Shown here: one piece after another, positions 34,758 through 43,359 of the stretch | Position numbering within the stretch: position 1 is the stretch's first letter | Layout: every line of letters starts with the position of its first letter | Origin: Cetobacterium ceti | GTDB taxonomy: Bacteria > Fusobacteriota > Fusobacteriia > Fusobacteriales > Fusobacteriaceae | Length of the DNA: 64,000 nt | Reading direction: 5' to 3' | Assembly (NCBI RefSeq): GCF_900167275.1 | Contig: NZ_FUWX01000015.1 | Location: forward strand, 1-64,000 | Notes under the pieces: model-generated | What the model saw: only the letters and a program-made list of their open reading frames with translations | Told to the model about the DNA's origin: nothing | Database searches by the model: none | Program-made: the position numbers and the translations under genes

Positions 34758-35756
34758 ATGTTAAGTATAGTATTACCTGTGGTAGCCCTAGGTGGAACAG
34801 GATTATGTATGGGACTATTTTTAGCCTATGCTTCTAAGAAGTTTGAAGTAAAAGTAGACCCTAAGGTAGAAGAGGTTTTAAATGCATTACCAGGAGTTAA
34901 CTGTGGTGCCTGTGGATATCCAGGATGTTCAGGATACGCTGAGGCAATAGCTTTAAATGGAGCACCAATAACAGCTTGCGCCCCAGGTGGACCAGCTGTT
35001 GCAGGAAAAATAAGTGAAATAATGGGAATGACTGTGGATATGTCAGGACCTAAAATGGTAGCAAGAGTTCTATGTCAAGGGGACAATACAAGAACATCTA
35101 AAATATATGACTTTGATGGAGAATTACCAACTTGTGCTTCTATGATGTTATATGCAGGTGGAGATAAATCTTGTAGATATGGATGTTTAGGATTTGGAGA
35201 TTGTGTTAAAGCATGTCCAGCTAATGCCATAGTTATAAATGACAAGGGAATTGCTTCTATTGATGAGGACAAATGTATTTCTTGTAAAAAATGTGTGGTA
35301 ACTTGTCCGAAAAATATAATTCAAATGGCCCCAATAGATAAACAGGTAACAGTTTTATGTTCATCTAAGGAAAAGGGAGCAAGTGCTAGAAAGGCTTGTA
35401 CAATTCCTTGTATAGGATGTGGAATATGTGCTAAGATATGTCCAGTGGGAGCTATAGAAGTTAAAGATAATTTAGCTAAAATAGATTTTGATAAATGTAT
35501 TCAATGTGGTTTATGTGCAACTAAGTGTCCAACTAAGGCAATAAACAACAATGTTAAAGAGATAAAAAAAGCTGAAATAATTGAAGAAAAATGTATTGGT
35601 TGTACAGCTTGTGCTAGGGTATGTCCTATGAAATGTATAGAAGGGGCAGTAAAGGAAAAGCATAAAGTTGATGAATCAAAATGTATAGGATGTCAATTAT
35701 GTTATGATAAATGTAAATTTGGTGCTATTAAAATAAATGTAGAACCTAAGATATAA
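34758..35756 (+). CDS. rnfB: Rnf complex subunit B (polyferredoxin form)
   Basis: Accepts electrons from reduced ferredoxin. The 332-residue protein has a membrane helix (about 2-22), a 4Fe-4S domain with CGACGYPGCSGYAEAI, and then six ferredoxin-type motifs: GFGDCVKACPANAI, CISCKKCVVTCPKN, CIGCGICAKICPVG, CIQCGLCATKCPTK, CIGCTACARVCPMK and CIGCQLCYDKCKFG. Proteobacterial RnfB has two, so this is an extended electron wire like those of other anaerobes. It ends the operon. Confidence 0.95.
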   Translation: MLSIVLPVVALGGTGLCMGLFLAYASKKFEVKVDPKVEEVLNALPGVNCGACGYPGCSGYAEAIALNGAPITACAPGGPAVAGKISEIMGMTVDMSGPKMVARVLCQGDNTRTSKIYDFDGELPTCASMMLYAGGDKSCRYGCLGFGDCVKACPANAIVINDKGIASIDEDKCISCKKCVVTCPKNIIQMAPIDKQVTVLCSSKEKGASARKACTIPCIGCGICAKICPVGAIEVKDNLAKIDFDKCIQCGLCATKCPTKAINNNVKEIKKAEIIEEKCIGCTACARVCPMKCIEGAVKEKHKVDESKCIGCQLCYDKCKFGAIKINVEPKI

Positions 35757-35790
35757 AATAAAAAGAGCCATGGATTTTCCATGGCTCTTT
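35757..35790. terminator. Bidirectional terminator between rnfB and ridA
   Basis: AAAGAGCCATGG (35762-35773) pairs perfectly with CCATGGCTCTTT (35779-35790) around ATTTT. The T-tract is better on the minus strand, after ridA, but the hairpin serves both convergent genes. Confidence 0.85.
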
Positions 35791-35797
35791 CCATCTA

Positions 35798-36175
35798 TTA
35801 TTTAACAGCAATAACTTCTATTTCAACTTTTACGTCTTTAGGAAGTCTTGCAACTTCAACACATGCTCTAGCAGGTTTTACATCTCCTAGGTATTCGTTG
35901 TAAACTTCGTTAATAGCAGCGAAGTCGTTCATGTTTTTAATAAATACTCCAGCTTTAACAACATCTTTAAAAGTGTATCCAGCTTCATCTAAGATAGCTT
36001 TGATGTTTTCTAAAGATTGTCTTGTTTGTTCTTGAACATCCTCAGATACAAGTGTCATAGTAGCAGGAACAAAAGGAATCTGTCCTGAAACAAATAACAT
36101 TCCATTTACTTCAATAGCTTGTGAGTATGGACCAAGAGCTGCAGGTGCATTTACAGTATTAATAACTCTTTTCAT
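35798..36175 (-). CDS. ridA: RidA-family enamine/imine deaminase
   Basis: Hydrolyses reactive 2-aminoacrylate and related imines released by PLP enzymes or serine deamination to keto acids. The 125 residues show [39 protein letters not shown] and the active-site arginine in [13 protein letters not shown]. The start is the ATG at 36175, with GGGAGG 9 bases upstream; longer in-frame versions run into the promoter. A serine dehydratase nearby in the same window fits the need for it. Confidence 0.93.
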   Translation of the reverse strand: MKRVINTVNAPAALGPYSQAIEVNGMLFVSGQIPFVPATMTLVSEDVQEQTRQSLENIKAILDEAGYTFKDVVKAGVFIKNMNDFAAINEVYNEYLGDVKPARACVEVARLPKDVKVEIEVIAVK

Positions 36176-36215
36176 TTTAACAAACCTCCCATAAAATAAT
36201 AATAGCTTCAATAAA

Positions 36216-36244
36216 ATTCTAGCACAAAAAGATTCAATAAACAA
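36216..36244 (-). promoter_or_regulatory. ridA promoter
   Basis: On the minus strand TTGTTT (36239-36244), 17 bases, TAGAAT (36216-36221), in the gap between the divergent ridA and cbiK. Confidence 0.65.
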
Positions 36245-36261
36245 CAGGAAAGGTGGAAAAA

Positions 36262-37020
36262 ATGAACAAAAAAGCAATTATAATTAGTAATTATGGTTCT
36301 ATGAATTTAGATGTTTATGAAACTACGTATATGGATTTAGAAAAACTTTTTAAAAGGGAGTTTTCAGATTTTGATGTTTATTCAACCTATAACTCAGAAA
36401 GAATATTAAAAAAATTAGAAAAAAAATATGGAATTCTTTTGGAAAATTTAGAAATTTCTTTGGAAAGAATGGAAAAGGAAGAGTATGAGGAAGTGTATAT
36501 TCAACCTACCTATATAATTCCAGGTGGAGAATATGAAAAGCTTTTAGAAGTTATGGAAAAGTATAAAGGCAAATTTAATATTTTAAAAATAGGGGAACCT
36601 CTTTTTGGAGATCTAGATGATATTGAAAATTTTGCTGAAATAGCTAAAAAATTATTTACAGATAAAAATAATGCATATATTTTTGCAGCCCATGGAAGTA
36701 AGGGGAAAAATGTTATGTATTATGGGATGTTAGCCCATAAACTTAAAATAAAAAATGATAATTTTTTCACAATTACATTGGAGGAGGGTTTACCCTTTGA
36801 AGAGGTGGAAGAGACCATATTAGATGGGTATGAAAACGCTTTCATAATACCACTATTAGTGGTTTCTGGTCATCATTTTCAAAAAGATATAAATGAAAAA
36901 ATACTTTCTTTTCTATGTGAAAAAGGAATACAAAGTGAAGTAAAATATAGGTCATTATTAGATGTTCCAGGGGTCAAAAATATCTATGTGTCCCATTGCT
37001 GGAAAATTATAGAATTGTAA
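36262..37020 (+). CDS. cbiK: Sirohydrochlorin cobaltochelatase CbiK
   Basis: Inserts Co2+ (or Fe2+) into sirohydrochlorin, committing to early-insertion (anaerobic) cobalamin or siroheme. The 252 residues resemble Cbi[12 protein letters not shown] at the N-terminus, the metal-site histidine in [27 protein letters not shown], and [15 protein letters not shown] with the second histidine. Start at ATG 36262, with AGGTGG upstream; a GTG 9 bases earlier lies inside that site. It is separated from the siroheme operon by a PTS gene on the plus strand. Confidence 0.88.
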   Translation: MNKKAIIISNYGSMNLDVYETTYMDLEKLFKREFSDFDVYSTYNSERILKKLEKKYGILLENLEISLERMEKEEYEEVYIQPTYIIPGGEYEKLLEVMEKYKGKFNILKIGEPLFGDLDDIENFAEIAKKLFTDKNNAYIFAAHGSKGKNVMYYGMLAHKLKIKNDNFFTITLEEGLPFEEVEETILDGYENAFIIPLLVVSGHHFQKDINEKILSFLCEKGIQSEVKYRSLLDVPGVKNIYVSHCWKIIEL

Positions 37021-37121
37021 AGTATTTATGAACAGATTATTAAAATGTAAACATATACTTAAAAAAGTGTTCGAAATACAACAGAATAAACAAGAAAACT
37101 GACATATTTTTTAAAAAAAAC

Positions 37122-37150
37122 TGGACAAATTATAAAAAATATTATAGAAT
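37122..37150 (+). promoter_or_regulatory. Promoter of the EIIC gene
   Basis: TGGACA (37122-37127), 17 bases, TAGAAT (37145-37150), about 60 bases upstream of the GTG start. Confidence 0.7.
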
Positions 37151-37209
37151 AGAATCCTGTTGAACAATTATGTTCATGTTAAAAAAATAACGAGAGGAAT
37201 GGTGTCGCA

Positions 37210-38229
37210 GTGTTTGATTTATTAAAAGGTACAGCACTATTGCTATTAGTATTAGCAGGATTTACTGGGTTTAGTTTAAAAGCTCCAAAGGGAATGAAAG
37301 CTATGGGTGCTCTAGCAGGAGCAGCAACAGCGAGTTTCTTAGTAGAAGCTTTTCAGAGATATGTTGGTGGAGATTTATTTGGAATCGAATTTTTAGGTAG
37401 AGTAGGAGATTCAGCAGGAGGTATGGGTGGAGTTACAGCCGCTATATTAGTACCACTTGCACTTGGTGTTAACCCGACTTATGCAGTTATGATGGGAGCT
37501 GTAATGTCAGGTATTGGAATTTTACCAGGATTTATTGCTGGTTATGTTATGTCGTTTATTATTCCTAAGTTAGAGGAAAAAGTACCAGATGGTTTAGATC
37601 TTATTGTTATCATCTGTTTAGCAGCTCCTTTAGCAAGAGGAATAGCGGAGTTTATTTCTCCAGGTGTTACTATGACATTATCTACAATAGGAGATATTAT
37701 CATTGCAGCACAACATGCTAGTCCATATGTAATGGCATTTGTTTTAGGAGGAGTTATAACAGTAGTTGCAACAGCTCCATTAAGTTCAATGGCACTTACA
37801 GCAATGTTAGGATTAACTGGTTTACCAATGGCAATTGGAGCATTATCAGTAATGGGATCATCTTTCATGAACTTTGTATTCTTTGATAGAATGAAATTTG
37901 GAGATAGATCAACTACAATAGCAGTTGCTATTGAGCCATTAACACAAGCTGACGTAATATCAGCAAATCCAATTCCTGTATTCAGTACTAACTTCATTGG
38001 TGGAGGACTTGCAGGAATGGTAGTTAACTACTTTGGATTAATAAACAATGCAACAGGAACAGCAACTCCAATCGCAGGTTTTGCAGTAATGTTCGGATTT
38101 AACCCTGCAAAGGAAGTTTTAATCGCAGCAGCTTTATGTGCTATCTGTGGAATTACAGCAGGATATGTTGGATCAATCGTATTTAAAAACTTTAAAATAA
38201 GAACAGTTTCTGAAATTAGAGGAAACTAG
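37210..38229 (+). CDS. PTS-type EIIC membrane permease (PTS_EIIC_2 family)
   Basis: A 339-residue, Gly/Ala-rich membrane protein with about nine hydrophobic segments, resembling stand-alone EIIC permeases of the PTS_EIIC_2 family (LKGTALLLLVLAGFTGFSLKAPKGMKAMG is split between the first helix and loop; later GDSAGGMGGVTAAILVP and NPIPVFSTNFIGGGLAG). No EIIA or EIIB gene is next to it, and the substrate is unknown. The start is GTG at 37210; GAGAGG lies 12 bases upstream, a long spacing. It is flanked by its own promoter and terminator. Confidence 0.7.
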   Translation: MFDLLKGTALLLLVLAGFTGFSLKAPKGMKAMGALAGAATASFLVEAFQRYVGGDLFGIEFLGRVGDSAGGMGGVTAAILVPLALGVNPTYAVMMGAVMSGIGILPGFIAGYVMSFIIPKLEEKVPDGLDLIVIICLAAPLARGIAEFISPGVTMTLSTIGDIIIAAQHASPYVMAFVLGGVITVVATAPLSSMALTAMLGLTGLPMAIGALSVMGSSFMNFVFFDRMKFGDRSTTIAVAIEPLTQADVISANPIPVFSTNFIGGGLAGMVVNYFGLINNATGTATPIAGFAVMFGFNPAKEVLIAAALCAICGITAGYVGSIVFKNFKIRTVSEIRGN

Positions 38230-38235
38230 TTAAAA

Positions 38236-38276
38236 TAAAAAACCACTGAGCGAAGCTCAGTGGTTTTTCTTTTTTT
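38236..38276. terminator. Bidirectional terminator
   Basis: AACCACTGAGC (38241-38251) pairs with GCTCAGTGGTT (38255-38265) around GAA, with a T-rich tail to the right and an A-rich lead on the left. It ends the EIIC gene and the convergent siroheme operon. Confidence 0.93.
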
Positions 38277-38727
38277 ATTCATAATCATCAAGAAATCTTT
38301 CAATCTCTTTTTTTAAAGCCACAGATTTTTTAGGATCTCCCTTGGCAGATATTGCAATTTGAAATTCATCATTTTCCACAAGAGCTCCAAACCTAGCATT
38401 CATATCTACCTTTGATGTAATATTATTTATAAGAATCCCCTTTAGTTCACAAATATCATAAATCATTTCATTTAGTGGTGGATTATCAGTTGCCGCCACA
38501 ACTAAAAACTTTTCATTTAAATAATCTACTATAAAAGATTCCTTAATTATTGTAATTGGTAAACTATAAAACTCCTCTTTAATTTCAGGAGATACAAGGG
38601 TAACCTTAGCCCCATAATCTAAAAGAGTTTTAGTTTTACGTAGGGCTATTTTACCCCCACCAACTACTAAACATTCCTTTTCATTTAAATCAATAAATAG
38701 TGGGAAATATCTTTTACTTTCTAACAT
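38275..38727 (-). CDS. Precorrin-2 dehydrogenase (Met8/CysG-N type)
   Basis: NAD-dependent oxidation of precorrin-2 to sirohydrochlorin. The 150-residue protein has the family start YFPLFIDLNEKECLVVGGGKIALRK (Rossmann GGGKIA), VAATDNPPLN and a FGALVENDEFQIAISAKGDPK segment. It lacks the C-terminal methyltransferase domain of CysG, which here is carried by the CobA/HemD fusion. The first 14 bases overlap the end of hemL. Last gene of the hemACD-B-L operon. Confidence 0.92.
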   Translation of the reverse strand: MLESKRYFPLFIDLNEKECLVVGGGKIALRKTKTLLDYGAKVTLVSPEIKEEFYSLPITIIKESFIVDYLNEKFLVVAATDNPPLNEMIYDICELKGILINNITSKVDMNARFGALVENDEFQIAISAKGDPKKSVALKKEIERFLDDYE

Positions 38728-40027
38728 TGGTCATCTCACTAATTTTTTTAAAGGCCTTTTCCATAACAGCAAGAGTTCTATCTAAATCCTCTTGACTGTG
38801 AGCTATAGAAATAAAGTGAGCTTCAAATTTTGAAGGTGGAGTAACAATTCCCTCTTCTAACATTGTATTGAAGTAAATAGCATATTTTTCCTCACTTGCC
38901 TCTAAGGCATCTTGTAAAAGATTAACTGAATCCTTCTCTGTAAAGAAAATAGTGAAAAGAGAACCAAAACTATTTACACATACAGGAACATTGTAAAGCT
39001 TAGAAAATTTCTTAATATTATCCACTAAATATTGCACATTGTTTTCTAAAGTTTTATATAAAGTATCCTTATTTTCCATTAAATAACCAACAGTTTCCAT
39101 ACCTGCTCTTACTGCAACAGGGTTTCCAGAAAGAGTACCAGCATGATAAACTCTTCCAACAGGGGCGATCATATTCATAATATCTCTTCTACCACCAAAG
39201 GCACCTACGGGATATCCCCCACCAATTATTTTTCCTAAAGTTGTAATATCAGGTTTTATATTAAATATTTCCTGTGCTCCACCAAGGGCAAGTCTGAATC
39301 CAGAGATAACCTCATCAAATATTAGAAGAGTTTTAGTTTCATCACATAGGACTCTAACTTCCTCAAGAAATTTTTTCTCACTGTGAATAAGTCCCATATT
39401 AGCAGGAACTGGCTCCATAATAATACAAGCTACATCTTCATTTTTTAAGTAGTTTTTAACTCCTTCAATATCTCCAAAAGGAACTACTAAAGTATCTCTT
39501 AAAACCCCATCGGTAATACCATTACTATCTTGATATCCATCAGTTAAAAGTCCAGAACCAGAACTTACAAGAAGTGCATCTGAATGACCATGGTAACATC
39601 CTTCAAACTTTAAAATTTTATTACGATTAGTATAGGCTCTAGCAACTCTAATAGCTGCCATAGTAGCCTCAGTTCCAGAAGTAGTAAATCTAACCATATC
39701 CATAGAAGGATAACAGCTACAAACCATTTCAGCTAGTTCAACTTCCATTTTAGTAGGTAAACCAAATGAACTTCCAAGTTCAATAGCTTCTTTTACTCCA
39801 TTTAAAACTCTAGGATGATTATGTCCTAAAATAAGTGGACCCCAAGAGCAAATATAATCAATATATTCATTATTATCCTCATCCCAAATTTTAGAACCTG
39901 CTCCTTTTTTTATAAAAATAGGATGTGATCTTTTAACAGATTTAAAGGCTCTAACAGGACTATTTACCCCACCAGGAATAATATTAATTGCTTTTTCATA
40001 TATTTTTTCAGAATTTTTAAATTTCAT
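38714..40027 (-). CDS. hemL: Glutamate-1-semialdehyde 2,1-aminomutase
   Basis: PLP enzyme that makes 5-aminolevulinate from glutamate-1-semialdehyde, second step of the C5 pathway. The 437 residues show INIIPGGVNSPVRAFK, TSGTEATMAAIRVAR, LIFDEVISGFRLA and the PLP lysine in TTLGKIIGGGYPVGAFGG. One base separates it from hemB. Confidence 0.96.
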   Translation of the reverse strand: MKFKNSEKIYEKAINIIPGGVNSPVRAFKSVKRSHPIFIKKGAGSKIWDEDNNEYIDYICSWGPLILGHNHPRVLNGVKEAIELGSSFGLPTKMEVELAEMVCSCYPSMDMVRFTTSGTEATMAAIRVARAYTNRNKILKFEGCYHGHSDALLVSSGSGLLTDGYQDSNGITDGVLRDTLVVPFGDIEGVKNYLKNEDVACIIMEPVPANMGLIHSEKKFLEEVRVLCDETKTLLIFDEVISGFRLALGGAQEIFNIKPDITTLGKIIGGGYPVGAFGGRRDIMNMIAPVGRVYHAGTLSGNPVAVRAGMETVGYLMENKDTLYKTLENNVQYLVDNIKKFSKLYNVPVCVNSFGSLFTIFFTEKDSVNLLQDALEASEEKYAIYFNTMLEEGIVTPPSKFEAHFISIAHSQEDLDRTLAVMEKAFKKISEMTNVRK

Positions 40028-40028
40028 A

Positions 40029-41000
40029 TTATTTCTCCATCCATTTAGCTATATCCTTAGCATGGTAAGTTATAATAATACTTGCCCCTGCTCTTCTCAT
40101 AGCATACATATTTTCCATTACTATTTTCTTTTCATCTATCCAACCCATTTGACTAGCAGCTTTAACCATAGAGTATTCTCCACTTACATTGTAAACAGCT
40201 ACAGGTAAATCAATAGAATCTGCAATTGCTTTTACAACATCTAAATATGGCATACCAGGTTTAACCATAATAATATCTGCACCTTCATTGATGTCATTTC
40301 TAGCTTCAATTAAGTAATCCTTTGAATTTCTATAATCCATTTGATAAGCTTTTCTATCTCCAAAAGATGGAGCAGAATCAGCGGCATCTCTAAATGGTCC
40401 ATAGTAACTTGAAGCATATTTTATACTGTAAGCCATAATAGGAACATTTACAAAACCTTCCTTATCTAAGGCCTTTCTCATTGCAGCAATTCTGCCATCC
40501 ATCATATCAGAAGGGGCAACCATATCAGCTCCAGCTTTTACATGGGAAATTGCTATTTTGCAAAGAAGTTCCACAGTTTCATCATTTAAAACTTCTTCCC
40601 CGTTTAAAAGTCCACAATGACCGTGGGAAGTATATTCACACATACAAACATCTGTAATAAGTAAAAATTCAGGGAACTCTTTTTTTATAAATCTTACGGC
40701 TTCTTGAACAATTCCATTGTCATTATAAGCTTCTGTTCCTACAGGATCTTTTTTATTGGCTTCTGGAATTCCAAAAACAAGTAGAGATTTAATTCCTAAA
40801 TTTTTAATCTCTTGTAACTCTTCTTTTAAATTATCAATGGATAATCTAAATTGTCCAGGCATAGATGGAATCTCTTTTTTAATATTTTGTCCCTCTTCTA
40901 CAAAGATTGGATATACTAAATTATCAAGGGAAAAAGTTACATTTGCAACTAAATCTCTCATTGTTTGAGAACTTCTAGTTCTTCTTGTTCTATTTATCAT
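40029..41000 (-). CDS. hemB: Porphobilinogen synthase (ALA dehydratase)
   Basis: Condenses two 5-aminolevulinates into porphobilinogen. The 323 residues carry the zinc-type cysteine cluster DVCMCEYTSHGHCG and the two active-site lysines in MAYSIKYASSYYGPFRDAA and IIMVKPGMPYLDVV. The start overlaps the end of the cobA/hemD gene by 11 bases. Confidence 0.96.
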   Translation of the reverse strand: MINRTRRTRSSQTMRDLVANVTFSLDNLVYPIFVEEGQNIKKEIPSMPGQFRLSIDNLKEELQEIKNLGIKSLLVFGIPEANKKDPVGTEAYNDNGIVQEAVRFIKKEFPEFLLITDVCMCEYTSHGHCGLLNGEEVLNDETVELLCKIAISHVKAGADMVAPSDMMDGRIAAMRKALDKEGFVNVPIMAYSIKYASSYYGPFRDAADSAPSFGDRKAYQMDYRNSKDYLIEARNDINEGADIIMVKPGMPYLDVVKAIADSIDLPVAVYNVSGEYSMVKAASQMGWIDEKKIVMENMYAMRRAGASIIITYHAKDIAKWMEK

Positions 41001-42462
41001 TACTGATCACCTCTATAATACCATCTGTATCATAAACTTTAGCTTCTAGATATACTGGTATATTTAATTTATTTAAAGTTTCACTGGTCATAGGGCCAAT
41101 TGATATTACTTTTTTATTATCTAATAGGGATAAGTCCCCTTCAATTGCTTCAAAAAGGGCTTCTCCAGTGGAAGAACTTAAAATAGTTATATATTCTATT
41201 TTATTTAAAATATCTTCCATCTCTTTTTTATCTCTTTTAACTTTATTTGTAGAGTAAGTTACAAGTTTAGTAAATTTTCTATTATATAATTTTTCCCATC
41301 CTTCACAATCACATGGGGAAATATTAGAAGTTACAACTAAAATTTCATCTCCTATATTTGTAAAATCAGGAACCATTTTAGCAAGTTCTGAAACCATATA
41401 TTTTTCAGGGATAAAATCACCCTTTAATTTATACTCTCTTAAAATTTCTTCAGTTTTACTACCTACAACTCCAATTTTTATATTACCTAAAACTCTTAAA
41501 TCCTCTATATTATCCATAAATGTTTTAACTCCATTTGGAGAGTTAAAAAGAATGGCCTTATACTTACTAAAATCTATTGTTGTAAAATCTACTTTTTCAG
41601 GAATAATCTCTAAAAGAGGTAACTCCTCTACTCCTGCTCCCATTTTAAGAAGTTTATTTGTAAAGTGTGGAGCTTGGTGTTTATCTCTAGTCACTAGAAT
41701 TTTTTTTCTATTTAAGTTTAAATTTTCAAACCAAGCAAAATCATCTCTTAGATTTACCACATCACCAATAATTGTGATTGCAGGTGGAACAATTTTTCTT
41801 TCCTTGGCAATTTCCACAATATTTTCTAAAGTACCAGTTGTTACCCTTTGATCAGGTGTTGTTCCCTTTTCAATAATAGCAATTGGTGTTTTAGGATTTT
41901 TACCATATTTAATAAGGTCCCCAGTTATTAAGTCTAAGTTTTTAATACCCATTAGGAAAACTAAGGTACCCTTTAACTTACTAATAACTGAAAAATCATG
42001 CCATTGACCATTTTCCATAGTATGACCTGTGAAAACATGAAAAGATCTAGAAACTCCCCTATGGGTAACAGGAATCCCCGCATATTCAGGAACAGCTATA
42101 GATGAACTGATTCCAGGAATAATTTCAAAAGGAATATCATATTTTATAATTTCCTCTATTTCCTCTCCACCTCTTCCAAAAACAAAGGGGTCCCCTCCCT
42201 TAACTCTAGCTACAACTTTTCCCTCTAGGGCTTTTTCTGCTAGGGTCTTATTTATAGTTTCTTGAATTAATCCCCCTTCAGTATTTCCCTTTCCAAGGTA
42301 GATAAGTTCAGCATCTTTTTTTCCAAGGGCTAAAACCCTAGGATCGATTAATCTATCATAAACAATAGTATCAGCTTCTTCAATAATTCTTTTACCCTTT
42401 AAAGTAAGTAAATCAATATTTCCGCAACCTGCTCCAATAATATAAACCTTTCCCTTAGTCAT
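40990..42462 (-). CDS. Fused uroporphyrinogen-III C-methyltransferase / uroporphyrinogen-III synthase
   Basis: A two-domain CobA-HemD protein of 490 residues that cyclises hydroxymethylbilane to uroporphyrinogen III (C-terminal HemD part, about 246-490) and methylates it at C2 and C7 to precorrin-2 (N-terminal part, about 1-245, with GAGCGNIDLLTLKG, VYDRLIDPRVL, ARVKGGDPFVFGRGGEE). The fusion is known in Firmicutes and other anaerobes, and it sends the pathway to siroheme and corrinoids. It overlaps hemC by 8 bases. Confidence 0.95.
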   Translation of the reverse strand: MTKGKVYIIGAGCGNIDLLTLKGKRIIEEADTIVYDRLIDPRVLALGKKDAELIYLGKGNTEGGLIQETINKTLAEKALEGKVVARVKGGDPFVFGRGGEEIEEIIKYDIPFEIIPGISSSIAVPEYAGIPVTHRGVSRSFHVFTGHTMENGQWHDFSVISKLKGTLVFLMGIKNLDLITGDLIKYGKNPKTPIAIIEKGTTPDQRVTTGTLENIVEIAKERKIVPPAITIIGDVVNLRDDFAWFENLNLNRKKILVTRDKHQAPHFTNKLLKMGAGVEELPLLEIIPEKVDFTTIDFSKYKAILFNSPNGVKTFMDNIEDLRVLGNIKIGVVGSKTEEILREYKLKGDFIPEKYMVSELAKMVPDFTNIGDEILVVTSNISPCDCEGWEKLYNRKFTKLVTYSTNKVKRDKKEMEDILNKIEYITILSSSTGEALFEAIEGDLSLLDNKKVISIGPMTSETLNKLNIPVYLEAKVYDTDGIIEVISNDK

Positions 42463-43354
42463 TGATTCTCTCCCTTATTTTCTTAGCTAGTTTCTGTGCA
42501 ATAGCTTTTCCCTCTGATATCTCTTCAAAAACCTCATCCTTATAAAGAATATCATTTTCACAGTATACACCTTTTAAAAGAACTTTTTTTCCTGTGGCAA
42601 TAGTTGCACATCCCATAGGAGTATGACATCCGCCATCAAAAATCTTAGAAAACTCTCTTTCAATTTCAACTAATTTTTCAATTTGTTCATTATGAATTGA
42701 GTTTAGAACTTCTCTAATAAAGGGATCCTCTTCTCTACATTGGATATATAAAGCACCTTGGGCAGGGGCGGGCATCATCATATCATAGTCTAGGTATTCT
42801 GTAATTCTATCTTCTAACCCAACTCTTATTAATCCAGCAGCAGCAAGAAGTATACCATCATAATCCTCTTCATCTAATTTTCTAAGTCTAGTATGAATAT
42901 TTCCTCTTAATTGTTTTATATTTAAATCAGGTCTTAGATTTTTTAATCCCATAGTTCTTCTAAGAGAACTAGTTCCCACAGTGGCTCCCTTAGGTAGATC
43001 CATCAGTTTAACTCCTAATTTAGAGATAAATACATCTCTATTATCTTCCCTATCAGGAGTTGCTCCACAGATTAATCCAGGAGGAGAAACTATAGGCATA
43101 TCTTTCATAGAGTGAACAGCTAAATCAATAACACCATCTAAAAGTTCCTGTTCAATCTCTTTGGTAAAGAAACTTTTTAAAGATGTATCGCTGTTATTCC
43201 AGTTACTTACTAAATCCTTATCTCCACTTGTAACAATAACCTTAATTTCAAATTCTATCTCAGGGAAATTTCTTTCCAATCTTTTTTTTATCATTTCACT
43301 TTGAGCAAGGGCTAATATACTCCCTCTACTTCCAATAATAATTTTTTTCTTCAT
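42455..43354 (-). CDS. hemC: Hydroxymethylbilane synthase (porphobilinogen deaminase)
   Basis: Polymerises four porphobilinogens into hydroxymethylbilane. The 299 residues have IIIGSRGSILALAQSEMIKK, VHSMKDMP, GTSSLRRTMGLKNLRPDL, and the cysteine that holds the dipyrromethane cofactor in FDGGCHTPMG. It lies 5 bases after hemA. Confidence 0.96.
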   Translation of the reverse strand: MKKKIIIGSRGSILALAQSEMIKKRLERNFPEIEFEIKVIVTSGDKDLVSNWNNSDTSLKSFFTKEIEQELLDGVIDLAVHSMKDMPIVSPPGLICGATPDREDNRDVFISKLGVKLMDLPKGATVGTSSLRRTMGLKNLRPDLNIKQLRGNIHTRLRKLDEEDYDGILLAAAGLIRVGLEDRITEYLDYDMMMPAPAQGALYIQCREEDPFIREVLNSIHNEQIEKLVEIEREFSKIFDGGCHTPMGCATIATGKKVLLKGVYCENDILYKDEVFEEISEGKAIAQKLAKKIRERIND

Positions 43355-43359
43355 AGATA

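Noticed and set aside
36176-36277. N-terminal hydrophobic extension of ridA as a signal peptide
   Set aside because: The extension runs through the promoter and the ribosome site for the ATG at 36175; RidA proteins are cytosolic and about 125 residues.
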